Made by a program: the position numbers and the translations under genes. 64,000 nucleotides of DNA, taken from assembly GCA_046348995.1 (NCBI GenBank), contig JAXMDB010000001.1, forward strand, positions 558,001 through 622,000, read 5' to 3'. The stretch is from JANNSX01 sp046348995. GTDB lineage: Bacteria; Pseudomonadota; Alphaproteobacteria; Rhizobiales; Hyphomicrobiaceae. Positions 56,330 to 64,000 of the stretch are shown here, one piece after another (the first letter of the stretch is position 1; each line of letters opens with the position of its first letter). The notes under the pieces are model-generated. The model had not been told where the DNA came from. It ran no database searches and saw only the letters and a list, made by a program, of their open reading frames with translations.

Positions 56330-57078
56330 TGGCCACCTTCATCAAACTGGTAGGGTTCTATGCTTTCCGCATCCAGCGTATAGCCGGTTTCTACGGCGCC
56401 AGCGCCATCGACCAGGGACAGGTCCTTGCTTGCGCTGGCGATCCTCATGAGCCCGATCACCTTCACGCCATCGAAAATTTCGGTCACTTGATGTGGCTTG
56501 GCCGTCTTCACATAGACGACCTGGTTGGGCGGCGGCGGTGGCACGTGGATGCATGCGCCGATGTAGGGAACGAGGAGAAACTCCGTTGTCCCCGCTTCGT
56601 TGAAGTCGAGAGGCAGCAGGTATCCCGCGATCGCGACGCGTTTCCCATCCAGGTCCTTGATCGTCGAATGGCCGCGCCGGTCTACTTCCTTGGCCCAATC
56701 CATGTACCGTTTGTATATGTCCTCAGGATTGACCTTCTGTCCCGCCAACTTTTGTTTTGCAATGGCTGCCTCCTTCTTCGCCGCCTCATACTCTGCCGCG
56801 AATTCAGACTTCTGCTCGGGCAGAAAACTGTCCAAGTATTTGCGTGCATCGACAAAATCGAGCTGGTCGGCGGGCCAACTCTCGTAGGGGTTCTCCAAAG
56901 GCGACATGGCTGGCACGAGCATCTCCCAGGTGAGCACTGGAGGCCCGTCGGCAGCTATCAACTCGATATCCGAAGCATGCTCTCGCACCTTCGGATTCTG
57001 CACCGCAGGAGCGGACGTCGCAGGCCCGCAAATGATCAGAAGAATGGCTGTAGCAAAGCGACAGTGGCGAGCGATCAT
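56326..57078 (-). CDS. DUF3299 periplasmic protein
   Basis: A 250-residue exported protein with a signal peptide (ATAILLIICGPATSAPA). The conserved part is GKRVAIAGYLLPLDFNEAGT, then FLLVPYIGACIHVPPPPPNQ with a Cys-x-His pair that may bind metal. DUF3299 proteins occur in the Vibrio zinc-regulated Zrg cluster. It is co-directional with the ABC permease (79-base gap) and overlaps the HupE gene by 4 bases. Confidence 0.85.
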   Translation of the reverse strand: MIARHCRFATAILLIICGPATSAPAVQNPKVREHASDIELIAADGPPVLTWEMLVPAMSPLENPYESWPADQLDFVDARKYLDSFLPEQKSEFAAEYEAAKKEAAIAKQKLAGQKVNPEDIYKRYMDWAKEVDRRGHSTIKDLDGKRVAIAGYLLPLDFNEAGTTEFLLVPYIGACIHVPPPPPNQVVYVKTAKPHQVTEIFDGVKVIGLMRIASASKDLSLVDGAGAVETGYTLDAESIEPYQFDEGGQ

Positions 57079-57157
57079 GATCTCTCCTCACGGATATCGG
57101 GGACTGCAGCACCGCAATGGCTGATCGAGAGTGACGATAGAGTGGTGGCCATGAAGG

Positions 57158-58414
57158 TCATGTTCGGACCATCATGCCGTCAGCGAGCGACAGCCGGTAC
57201 GCGCGGATGGCGGGTAGCAGCCCGGCCACAACACCGCCCAACAGGATCGCACCCAGCAGCTGCAGCTCCCCTCGGGACGGCCAATCTATCGGCAAGTAGA
57301 TTCCGAACCGATGATCGACCAGAGATCGAACGGCCAGCAGCGCCGTATACATAGCGAGCGTGCCGAAACAAACGCCGAGCGACGTCAGGATGCCTGCCTC
57401 GCTGACCAACAGTCCGACAATGGTCCGCGGTCCGGCGCCGAGGGAGCGGAGAATGGCGATCTCGCGCCGTCGCTCGTTGAGCGTTGACAGGATCATGGTC
57501 GTCATCCCGAGGATGGCGGTGACGACCACCATGGCCGAAACCGCCATCAAGGCGTTCTCGGCGGTGCCGACGAGGCTCCACATCTCCTGCAGCGCCACGC
57601 CAGGCATGATCGCCGCCATCGGCTCCTTGCGATACTCGTTGACGTAGCGCTGGAAGCCGAACACCTGAAGCCTCGATCTGAGCCCGAACAGGGCGGCCGT
57701 GATCGCGCGCGGCTCGAGCCGAAGCTGTCGCAGCCGATCGGTCGGCGTGTGCTGGCCGGGAATTCGATAGCCAGCCTGCCAATCGACATGGATGGCCTCG
57801 ATTGCGGCGAGGCTCACATGCAAGGACTTGTCGACGGGCGTGCCGGTGCGATTGAGAATTCCGGAAACACGAAACGGCGTGTCGTCGTGCTTCGGACCGA
57901 TCGCGCTGACTCCGTGGGAGAGGATGATCTTGTCACCGAGGTGATAGTTGAGCTTGGTGGCGACCTCGGCACCGATCACCACATCGAAGAGGTCATTGAA
58001 CGCCTTGCCATCGGCGAATGACAGGTTCTGTCCATCACGAAATTTGTAGTGGGTGAAGTAGTCACCTGTGGTGCCGATCACGCGGAAGCCGCGGTGACTG
58101 TCGCCGAGCGATAGTGGAATAGCCCACGCGACCTCGGGACGATGGGCGATATCCTGATAGCTGCGCCAAGTCACATTGCTCGTGGCGTTGCCGATCCGAA
58201 AGACCGAGTAGAGCAGCAGGTTCATGGCGCTGGTGCGGGTTCCAACGATCAAGTCCGTGCCGGAGATCGTGCCCGAGAAGCTCTCACGTGCGCCGGAGCG
58301 AATATTCTCGACACCGAGCAGCAACATCACCGAGATCGCGATGGCGAGGACGGTCAGCAGCGCGGTGATCCAACGATTGCGCAGAGACTGCAGGGCCAGC
58401 CGGAACACGATCAT
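57158..58414 (-). CDS. FtsX-like ABC transporter permease
   Basis: A 418-residue permease of the MacB/LolC type. TM1 is ITALLTVLAIAISVMLLLGV, a large periplasmic domain follows, and the three-TM FtsX core has VVVTAILGMTTMILSTLNER, REIAILRSLGAGPRTIVGLL and LLGAILLGGVVAGLLPAIRA. It overlaps the ATPase gene by 4 bases. In Zrg-like systems this pair acts with the DUF2796 protein in zinc acquisition. Confidence 0.9.
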   Translation of the reverse strand: MIVFRLALQSLRNRWITALLTVLAIAISVMLLLGVENIRSGARESFSGTISGTDLIVGTRTSAMNLLLYSVFRIGNATSNVTWRSYQDIAHRPEVAWAIPLSLGDSHRGFRVIGTTGDYFTHYKFRDGQNLSFADGKAFNDLFDVVIGAEVATKLNYHLGDKIILSHGVSAIGPKHDDTPFRVSGILNRTGTPVDKSLHVSLAAIEAIHVDWQAGYRIPGQHTPTDRLRQLRLEPRAITAALFGLRSRLQVFGFQRYVNEYRKEPMAAIMPGVALQEMWSLVGTAENALMAVSAMVVVTAILGMTTMILSTLNERRREIAILRSLGAGPRTIVGLLVSEAGILTSLGVCFGTLAMYTALLAVRSLVDHRFGIYLPIDWPSRGELQLLGAILLGGVVAGLLPAIRAYRLSLADGMMVRT

Positions 58415-59133
58415 GCGGCGACCCCTTCGCTCTTTGTGACAATGTCCTGCAAGCGAACGACACGGCTGAACTCGTCACTCAAACCGCGATCGTGGCTGAC
58501 CACGACGAGCGATGCGCCGGCCCTCTCGACTTGCCTGAAGAGCAACTCGAGAAAGTCCCGTCGCGAGTCCGCATCGAGTGCCGAGGTCGGCTCGTCGGCC
58601 ACGATGATCTCAGGTGTGCCGACGAGGGCACGAGCAACTGCCACGCGCTGCTGCTGGCCGACGCTCAGCTGTGCCGCTGGCCTATCGTGCAACTCGTCAC
58701 CCAGTCCAAGCGCGTCGAGTAGGCGCCTTGCCTCGTTCTCCGGGGTGCCCAACGCCGTCACACGCGCCTTGCGTCTCGGCGCAAAGCTCAACGGCAGCAG
58801 CACGTTGTCGATCACACGCCCGTACGGCAACAGATTGAACATCTGGAAGACGATGCCGAAGTGTTCGGCCCGAAACCGGTCGCGCGCCGCGCTGCCGAGT
58901 TTGTTCAGGCCGGCGCCGAGCACATCAACCTCGCCCGCCTGAGGCGAGACAATTCCAGTCATCAAGCTGAGCAGAGTCGACTTGCCGCTGCCCGAGGGGC
59001 CGAGCAACAGCAAGCGCTCGCCGCGGGAAAGCGCAAAATCGCTTATGTCGAGGGCGAAGCTCCCCTTGCCACTCCAGCGGTAGCTGATGCCGTGCATCCG
59101 CACGGCATCAGCAATTTTCGTTTCGTCGGTCAA
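58411..59133 (-). CDS. ABC transporter ATP-binding protein (LolD/MacB type)
   Basis: A 240-residue ATPase. Walker A is LLGPSGSGKSTLL, the Q-loop IVFQMFNLLP, the signature LSVGQQQRVAVARAL, Walker B IIVADEPTSALD, and the H-switch VVVSHD. It belongs to the MacB/LolD group that drives mechanotransmission with FtsX-type permeases. It overlaps both neighbours by 4 bases. Confidence 0.95.
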   Translation of the reverse strand: MTDETKIADAVRMHGISYRWSGKGSFALDISDFALSRGERLLLLGPSGSGKSTLLSLMTGIVSPQAGEVDVLGAGLNKLGSAARDRFRAEHFGIVFQMFNLLPYGRVIDNVLLPLSFAPRRKARVTALGTPENEARRLLDALGLGDELHDRPAAQLSVGQQQRVAVARALVGTPEIIVADEPTSALDADSRRDFLELLFRQVERAGASLVVVSHDRGLSDEFSRVVRLQDIVTKSEGVAA

Positions 59134-59714
59134 CGTGCGAGCTCCAGCTTCGGTGCCTCGCGCTTGACCTCGTAAGCGGTCTGCCCCCGCTCATCGATCA
59201 CCGTGACGTCGAGTTCCTGGGAGTTTGGAAAATGCTCGAAGAAGGGGAAGTCGATGCTCGTGATCAGGTCCGGCGCAGCACAAGTCAGCTGGTAGGTTCC
59301 ATGAAAAGCATTGTGATGGTCTTCCGGCTCGGCCTCGGGCGCGCTCGCGTCCTCGGCCTGCCCTTCCTTCACGTCGTGCTGTTCCTCGGCGACCACGGCC
59401 ACGTCCTTAGAGGCGAGCTTGCAAGCTGCGGCCTCTGGCAAAACGACCAAGCCCATGATGCCGTCTCCCAAATCCTTCAGCGCCTTCTCGACCAGTTCCT
59501 TCTGCTCCGGCGTGCTTGCCTCATGCTCGAAGCCGACGACGTCCATGCCGGGTGCTTCGAACTCTAAGTCCAGCGTGTTGCCCTCGATCGCGATATTGAG
59601 CGTCCCGTGGCCATGCTCATGCGGGCCCAGTTGACGGCTCTCCTCTTCCGCCTGTGCCTCGCCAAGCATGCAGGCGAAGGCCATTGCCAAAATGGCAAGG
59701 GTTGGCTTCTGCAT
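59130..59714 (-). CDS. DUF2796 zinc-binding periplasmic protein (ZrgA-like)
   Basis: A 194-residue exported protein with a signal peptide (LAILAMAFACMLGEAQA). Mature residues carry His clusters GPHEHGHGTLN near the N-terminus and EPEDHHNAFHGTYQ in the middle, with an acidic stretch between. DUF2796 includes ZrgA of Vibrio cholerae, a zinc-acquisition binding protein. With the ABC pair it forms the core of the system. Confidence 0.88.
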   Translation of the reverse strand: MQKPTLAILAMAFACMLGEAQAEEESRQLGPHEHGHGTLNIAIEGNTLDLEFEAPGMDVVGFEHEASTPEQKELVEKALKDLGDGIMGLVVLPEAAACKLASKDVAVVAEEQHDVKEGQAEDASAPEAEPEDHHNAFHGTYQLTCAAPDLITSIDFPFFEHFPNSQELDVTVIDERGQTAYEVKREAPKLELAR

Positions 59715-59804
59715 TTCGATTGTTCCTTGAATGGTCCGTACGCTATTGCCGAGCCGACTGGCGCTGCGCCGTTAGGCGGCGGCTGTCTGCGTCGATGCGA
59801 CTGC

Positions 59805-60188
59805 TCAGTTCGACAAAGGAATAGGGGGCGCACGAACCCGATAAGCGAGCTCGACCGAAGCCAACTTTATGCGGGCAATGCCATACCAAACCACCAGAGC
59901 GGACAGGGCGATCGGGTTTGGTTGAGCACCGTCGGACAACGTTGCCGAACCGGCGGCTCCCTGAAGCCAGCAGAGCTGACAGCTGTCGCCGCGCTTGTTT
60001 CCGTGGTCCTCAGTCTGCGGATGCTGAGGGCCACCTGTGACCAGGTTCTCAAAGATATCCTGCAGCAAACCGTTGTGGTGCAGGCTACCCCGGAGCTCGA
60101 CATGCCCGAAGGCGAGCGAAAACTGAACAATCAAGGAGAACAGGGCTAGATAGCTGCCGAAGCGCCTACCTCGCAAACCTATCCGCAA
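59805..60188 (-). CDS. DUF2946-like protein
   Basis: A 127-residue protein with an N-terminal hydrophobic segment (YLALFSLIVQFSLAFGHVEL), His-rich stretches and the motif SCQLCWLQGAAGSA, the CxxC signature of DUF2946 proteins, which accompany metal-uptake genes. It ends with a second hydrophobic region. It is the first gene of the Zrg-like cluster, 90 bases upstream of the DUF2796 gene. The function is unknown; a metal sensor or chaperone is possible. Confidence 0.65.
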   Translation of the reverse strand: MRIGLRGRRFGSYLALFSLIVQFSLAFGHVELRGSLHHNGLLQDIFENLVTGGPQHPQTEDHGNKRGDSCQLCWLQGAAGSATLSDGAQPNPIALSALVVWYGIARIKLASVELAYRVRAPPIPLSN

Positions 60189-60344
60189 TGCCTGCCTCCG
60201 AAGGACTTCAGGGCGTTAGAGATCTCAAGCTCGTCCTGCATCATGCAGAAGTTTCGGTCAGGTTTCAAATCGCATCAAGGGGGTCCAGACCCGATCAATA
60301 GACGAGTTTATGGCCGCAGTGCTTGAAGGCGCGATATGGCCGCA
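60189..60344. promoter_or_regulatory. Intergenic region upstream of the Zrg-like operon
   Basis: About 155 bases between the second MttB-like gene and the DUF2946 gene. An odd palindrome CTGCATCATGCAG (60237-60249) lies 50 bases before the DUF2946 ATG and could be an operator. No recognisable Zur box was found. Confidence 0.35.
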
Positions 60345-61904
60345 TCATGGACTTAACATGAGCTCACGCGGCAATCGAATTGGCAGGCGTGCGCGGATTG
60401 CTTCGTCGACCGAGCGGGGGATATGCGCCGGGTAGTGGCTTGCCAGGATTTCCTTAAGCCTCGCCTTCGCCTTGTGGACGACGTCGGTCGACCCTTTCTC
60501 GGCCCATTCCTTGGGTGAGGTGCGATCGCCGACCGTCGGATAGACGTAGTCCTTCTGCATCAGGGCCAAGGTCTGCTCCGAGCCCAGAAAGTGGCCGGGA
60601 CCCTCGAGGCACGTTGCCCGGATCGTCTCCAGCGCGATCGCCTCGTCGGTCACATCGATCCCGCGGACGGAACGCATCGTCGCCCCGATGATGTCGTTGT
60701 CGATCACGAGCTGCTCCAAGCTGAAACCGAGCAGGCTCGCGAGCATGCCGGCCGACTCGTAGATGAGATTGGCTCCGGAATTGCCGACGAGCACGTGGGT
60801 ATATCCCTTCTCATAGCCACTCTGGGCGTCGGGAATCTTGGAGTCCGTCATTCCGGCCGGCGTGCCGCAGGTCAGATCGTAGAACTGGCTCATCTGCGCG
60901 GCACCGGCGGAGAGCAGTGCCTGCTCGGGACTGCCCCCCGACATGGCGCCGGTTCTCAGATCCGAGATGAAGCAATAGGGGCCGAAGATGGCCTTCGCAC
61001 CGCACTCGACGGCATTGACGTAGACGAGGCCCGCAAGGCACTCGGCTATCTCCTGGACGAGCGAGCCTGCGAGCGATGCAGGCGACGTCGCGCCCGCCTG
61101 ACCGGCCGAAACGAGGAACACCGGCATCCCGGCGCGAACCGCGACCTCGAGTGACCGGCAAGCGTCGGTCGCAAATTTGAGCGGCGGCACCACGAAACAA
61201 TTGGCTTGGTGCACGAAGGGCCGCGCGCGCCACTTGTCCTCGCCGCCGGCGATCAGGTGCAGCATGTCGAGCGTTGGCCCCATATGTGTCGGGTCGCTCC
61301 AGCTCGAGCCCACGTGCTTGGAGGTGCCCGACACCGCCGCGTAGCATGTGTTCAAGTCCATCTCGAAGTTGTCGGTCAGATCGCGGCAGACGATCGCGCG
61401 CAAGAAGAAATGGATGTTCTCGAGGCGATCGCAGACGCGCGCGATGTCGTAGAGGTCGCGCAGCGTCGAATCGCGGTAGGTGCGCGTCTCGATGTCGACG
61501 ATGTTGACGGCGGCGCCGGCGAGCCCGCAATGCACCTTCGTGCCCCAGGGCTCGAGATCGTGCCGCGGATCCTGTGCGTGCAACACGAACCTGCGCGCCG
61601 CTCCCGCGATCACATCCTCGACGAGTGTCCGAGGAAAGGTGATGCGGCCGTTCGGCTGGAGCTCGGCCCCGAACGCCGTCAGCAGCTCGACTCCGGAGGG
61701 CGGTGCGTCCGAGAGACCGATCCTGGCCAGCACGTCGAGCGCCGCGCTGTGAATCTTGCGAATGTCCGCGTCTTTGAGCGGCTTGTAAGCGCCGCCCTCG
61801 AGCCCCGGCCAAATCGGACGCAACTCTTGGGCGAGCGGCGCCGCACGTGTCGCTCGCCGGGCCTCTCGACCACTGCGTCTTGCTTGAGGAGGTGAGTTGG
61901 ACAT
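60345..61904 (-). CDS. MttB-like methyltransferase, second copy, non-pyrrolysine
   Basis: A 519-residue protein of the trimethylamine methyltransferase family. Visible blocks are IHSAALDVLARIGLSDAPPS, HCGLAGAAVNIVDIETRTYR, DPTHMGPTLDMLHLIAGGED, AGQAGATSPASLAGSLVQEI and MTDSKIPDAQSGYEKGYTHV. It has no internal amber codon, so it is a non-Pyl homologue. The ATG at 61904 lies 5 bases after the stop of the dimethylglycine/sarcosine dehydrogenase-like gene, with GAGGAGG upstream, so the two are co-translated. This pairing fits stepwise demethylation of a betaine or methylamine. It is only distantly similar to the copy at 43616. Confidence 0.88.
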   Translation of the reverse strand: MSNSPPQARRSGREARRATRAAPLAQELRPIWPGLEGGAYKPLKDADIRKIHSAALDVLARIGLSDAPPSGVELLTAFGAELQPNGRITFPRTLVEDVIAGAARRFVLHAQDPRHDLEPWGTKVHCGLAGAAVNIVDIETRTYRDSTLRDLYDIARVCDRLENIHFFLRAIVCRDLTDNFEMDLNTCYAAVSGTSKHVGSSWSDPTHMGPTLDMLHLIAGGEDKWRARPFVHQANCFVVPPLKFATDACRSLEVAVRAGMPVFLVSAGQAGATSPASLAGSLVQEIAECLAGLVYVNAVECGAKAIFGPYCFISDLRTGAMSGGSPEQALLSAGAAQMSQFYDLTCGTPAGMTDSKIPDAQSGYEKGYTHVLVGNSGANLIYESAGMLASLLGFSLEQLVIDNDIIGATMRSVRGIDVTDEAIALETIRATCLEGPGHFLGSEQTLALMQKDYVYPTVGDRTSPKEWAEKGSTDVVHKAKARLKEILASHYPAHIPRSVDEAIRARLPIRLPRELMLSP

Positions 61905-61909
61905 GACGC

Positions 61910-64000
61910 TCAGGCACGGAGTTTGGCGTTTTGCGGATCGTAAGGTGGCGCGGTGAGGAGTGTGGCCGGCCTCTGCTCGCCGAGCAGCTGAACGGTGAGC
62001 GGCGTGCCGGGCACGGCATAGTCTGGCTGCACGTAGGCGAATGCGAGGGATCTGCCGGTGCGATGGCCGTAGGCACCCGAGGTCGTGGCACCCACCACCT
62101 TGCCGTCGTGCAGGACAGGCTCGGCGCCCCGGGCGTCGGTGTCTGCTGCTTCGATGGCCATGTGCACGATGACGCCGCGCGGCCTGCTTTCGAGCGTCGC
62201 CTCGCGCCCACGGAAGCTCCCCTTGTCCTTGGCGAAAAAGCGTGCGACGCCAGCTTCCGTCATCGTGATCTCGTTCGTCAGCTCGGAACCCCAGCCGTGA
62301 TAGGCTTTCTCCATCCGCAGGCTGTTGATCGCGTAAAGGCCGAACCAACCCATCCCGTGCGGTTTGCCGGCAGTTGCCAGGCTCTCGTAGAGCCGACGAA
62401 GATCGCCGATCGGCACATGCAGCTCCCAGCCGAGCTCGCCCACATAGTTGACGCGGAGCGCTCTCAGCTCGATGTCCGCGATCGACGTTGCCTTCGCGGT
62501 GAGCCAGGGAAAGCTTCCACTACTGAGATCGGTCGGCGTCAGTGGCTGCAGAACGTCTCGCGATCGCGGCCCGGCAACGGCCAGCACGCCGTACCGCTCG
62601 GTGACATTGTCGATCCGAACCCGTTCCTGGGGCCGGACCAGACGCTGCAAAAGGTCGAGGTCGCGCAGTTCGGCAACGATCGAGGAGACGAGATAGTACC
62701 GATCATCGCCGAGCCGTGTGATCGAGAACTCGGTCTCGATGCGACCTCGGTCCGTCAAGAGGTGTGCGAGCCCGATACCGCCCTGCTTGCGGGGCAAGCG
62801 GTTGGCGAGCACGCGGTCCAAGAACCCTGTCGCGTCCGGACCCGACACCTCATACTTGGCGAAGCTCGTGAGGTCAGCGATCCCGACGCGCTCCGAAACC
62901 GTGCGACACTCGCCGGCGACGAGGTCGAAAGCATTGCTGCGGCGAAAGCCCAAGGTCTCGATACGGCCATCGGGCGAGAACCACTTAGGACGCTCGAAGC
63001 CGCCGGCCTCGGTGAAGACGCAACCGGCTCGAGCCAACGGCTCCTGCAACGGCGAGGTGCGGGCCGGACGGCCTTCGTACCTTTCCTCGTTGGGGAGATG
63101 GGTTACGAACATGTGGTGGTAATCGTCGATCGCTTTGGCGCGGGTGTAGCGGCTATCCGACCATGCCCCGAACCGCCGCGCATCGAAGTCCTTCATGTTG
63201 ATCTCGGAGGCACCCTCGATCATCCATTGCGCGAGGTACTTCCCGCAGCCGGCCCCTTGCGCGACGCCGACGGAGGAGCCGCAGCAGAGCCAGAAGTTGT
63301 GCAATCCTCGAGCCGGCCCGAGCATCGGATTACCGTCGGGCGTATGAGCGATCGCGCCGTTGATGATCCGCTTCAAGCCTACCTTGGCGAAGATCGGCAT
63401 CCGCTCCATGGCGCGCTCGAGCCAGGGTGCGATGCGATCGAGATCGCCGGGAAAGAGCTCGTCACTCGACGACCATTCCGGAGTGCCGCCGCGATCGTCC
63501 CATGCGACCTTGGCGCCTTCCGGCTCGTAGACTCCGATGAGGCCGGCCTTCTGCTCCTGCCGGTAGTAGCCGGACGTCCAAGGATCGCGCATGACCGGAA
63601 TTTCCTCGGTCCGCTCGCGAAACTCCGGGATCGATTCCGTCACCACATACTGGTGCTGCATATTGACGATCGGCAGATCGAGGCCGACCATCTTGCCGAC
63701 CTCGCGCGCATAGCAGCCGGCCGAGTTGACCACGTGCTCGGCAAGGAACTCGGCCTTCTCACTCGTCACCAGCCATTCGCCGGAGGGCTGCTGTGCAATC
63801 GCCGTTACGCGCGAGTGCAGCAGAATCTCGGCGCCGAGCTGCTTGGCGCCGGAGGCCAGGGCCCGGCAGCCGCTCGCTGGATCGAGATGGCCGTCGTCGA
63901 GAGTCCAGGCCCCCGCGATGACGCCATCGAGCGTCACGAACGGGTTCAGCCGCTTGATCTCGTCCGGACCGATGATCTGCATCCGGAATCCGATGTCGCG
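61910..64000 (-). CDS. Dimethylglycine/sarcosine dehydrogenase-like flavoprotein (5' truncated by window)
   Basis: An open frame to the right edge, 696 residues visible of an expected 800 or so. The N-terminal FAD Rossmann motif is outside the window. The visible DAO domain has EHVVNSAGCYAREVGKMVGL and GLKRIINGAIAHTPDGNPML; the C-terminal half is a GcvT/aminomethyltransferase domain (GIADLTSFAKYEVSGPDA, RINVLAVAGPRSR-type segment, VNYVGELGWELHVPIGDL, INSLRMEKAYHGWGSELT). Family members oxidise dimethylglycine or sarcosine and pass formaldehyde to tetrahydrofolate. It is immediately upstream of the MttB-like gene. Confidence 0.9.
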   Translation of the reverse strand, partial: RDIGFRMQIIGPDEIKRLNPFVTLDGVIAGAWTLDDGHLDPASGCRALASGAKQLGAEILLHSRVTAIAQQPSGEWLVTSEKAEFLAEHVVNSAGCYAREVGKMVGLDLPIVNMQHQYVVTESIPEFRERTEEIPVMRDPWTSGYYRQEQKAGLIGVYEPEGAKVAWDDRGGTPEWSSSDELFPGDLDRIAPWLERAMERMPIFAKVGLKRIINGAIAHTPDGNPMLGPARGLHNFWLCCGSSVGVAQGAGCGKYLAQWMIEGASEINMKDFDARRFGAWSDSRYTRAKAIDDYHHMFVTHLPNEERYEGRPARTSPLQEPLARAGCVFTEAGGFERPKWFSPDGRIETLGFRRSNAFDLVAGECRTVSERVGIADLTSFAKYEVSGPDATGFLDRVLANRLPRKQGGIGLAHLLTDRGRIETEFSITRLGDDRYYLVSSIVAELRDLDLLQRLVRPQERVRIDNVTERYGVLAVAGPRSRDVLQPLTPTDLSSGSFPWLTAKATSIADIELRALRVNYVGELGWELHVPIGDLRRLYESLATAGKPHGMGWFGLYAINSLRMEKAYHGWGSELTNEITMTEAGVARFFAKDKGSFRGREATLESRPRGVIVHMAIEAADTDARGAEPVLHDGKVVGATTSGAYGHRTGRSLAFAYVQPDYAVPGTPLTVQLLGEQRPATLLTAPPYDPQNAKLRA

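Noticed and set aside
60189..60344. Zur-binding site upstream of the Zrg-like operon
   Set aside because: No match to the AT-rich palindromic Zur consensus was found. Only an unrelated odd palindrome is present.

Overview
The window is a high-GC chromosomal segment from an alphaproteobacterium, most likely of the order Hyphomicrobiales. The evidence is the rpmH-rnpA-yidC-engB block, an imuA-imuB-dnaE2 mutagenesis operon preceded by two alphaproteobacterial LexA boxes (GTTC-N7-GTTC), several periplasmic L,D-transpeptidases with the family's usual set-up, and aerobic-type MttB-like methyltransferases beside a dimethylglycine/sarcosine dehydrogenase. There are no rRNA genes and no CRISPR array. 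One tRNA is present, tRNA-Arg(ACG).

Layout. 1-3.1 kb: the start of a gene running off the left edge, a TRAP-type binding protein, a periplasmic thioredoxin and two tandem L,D-transpeptidases, all on the minus strand. 3.3-10.2 kb: the SOS operon imuA-imuB-dnaE2, in which dnaE2 carries in-frame blocks of intergenic repeat sequence. 10.2-20 kb: gamma-glutamyltransferase, a CHAD protein, a decayed IS110 transposase, a cluster of MITE-like repeats with a duplicated amn tail, amn, ohr, hemH, a third L,D-transpeptidase and a polysaccharide deacetylase. 20-32.5 kb: an RTX protein, a cytochrome P450 with a TPR-methyltransferase, a small secreted protein, an EEP nuclease/phosphatase, a membrane acyltransferase divergent from an adenylation-carrier-membrane acyltransferase fusion, a HAD phosphatase and argB.

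32.7-46.9 kb: an accessory segment lying between argB and engB, which are usually neighbours. It holds a Clp-N/membrane protein, a repeat patch, and a long minus-strand operon: MttB-like methyltransferase, 6-hydroxynicotinate reductase-like protein, UPF0280 protein, two DUF1185 proteins, a MarR regulator, a molybdenum hydroxylase (FAD subunit plus fused FeS/Moco subunit) and DUF3095. A perfect FNR/FixK-type box and a palindromic operator precede the first gene, and a sister palindrome precedes the second. This reads as an oxygen-controlled, substrate-controlled catabolic pathway for an N-heterocyclic, possibly N-methylated compound, and is the best candidate for an undescribed system here. An RTX protein follows.

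47-54.4 kb: engB, yidC, rnpA and rpmH, then divergently a TVP38 membrane protein, a MerA/Lpd-like flavoprotein and a histidine kinase, ending at tRNA-Arg. 54.5-60.2 kb: an island-like stretch beginning with integrase and IS630 remnants next to the tRNA and holding a Zrg-like metal (probably zinc) uptake operon: DUF2946, DUF2796, ABC ATPase, ABC permease, DUF3299 and two HupE/UreJ-type proteins. 60.3-64 kb: a second MttB-like methyltransferase downstream of a dimethylglycine/sarcosine dehydrogenase-like flavoprotein that runs off the right edge, together suggesting methylamine or betaine demethylation.
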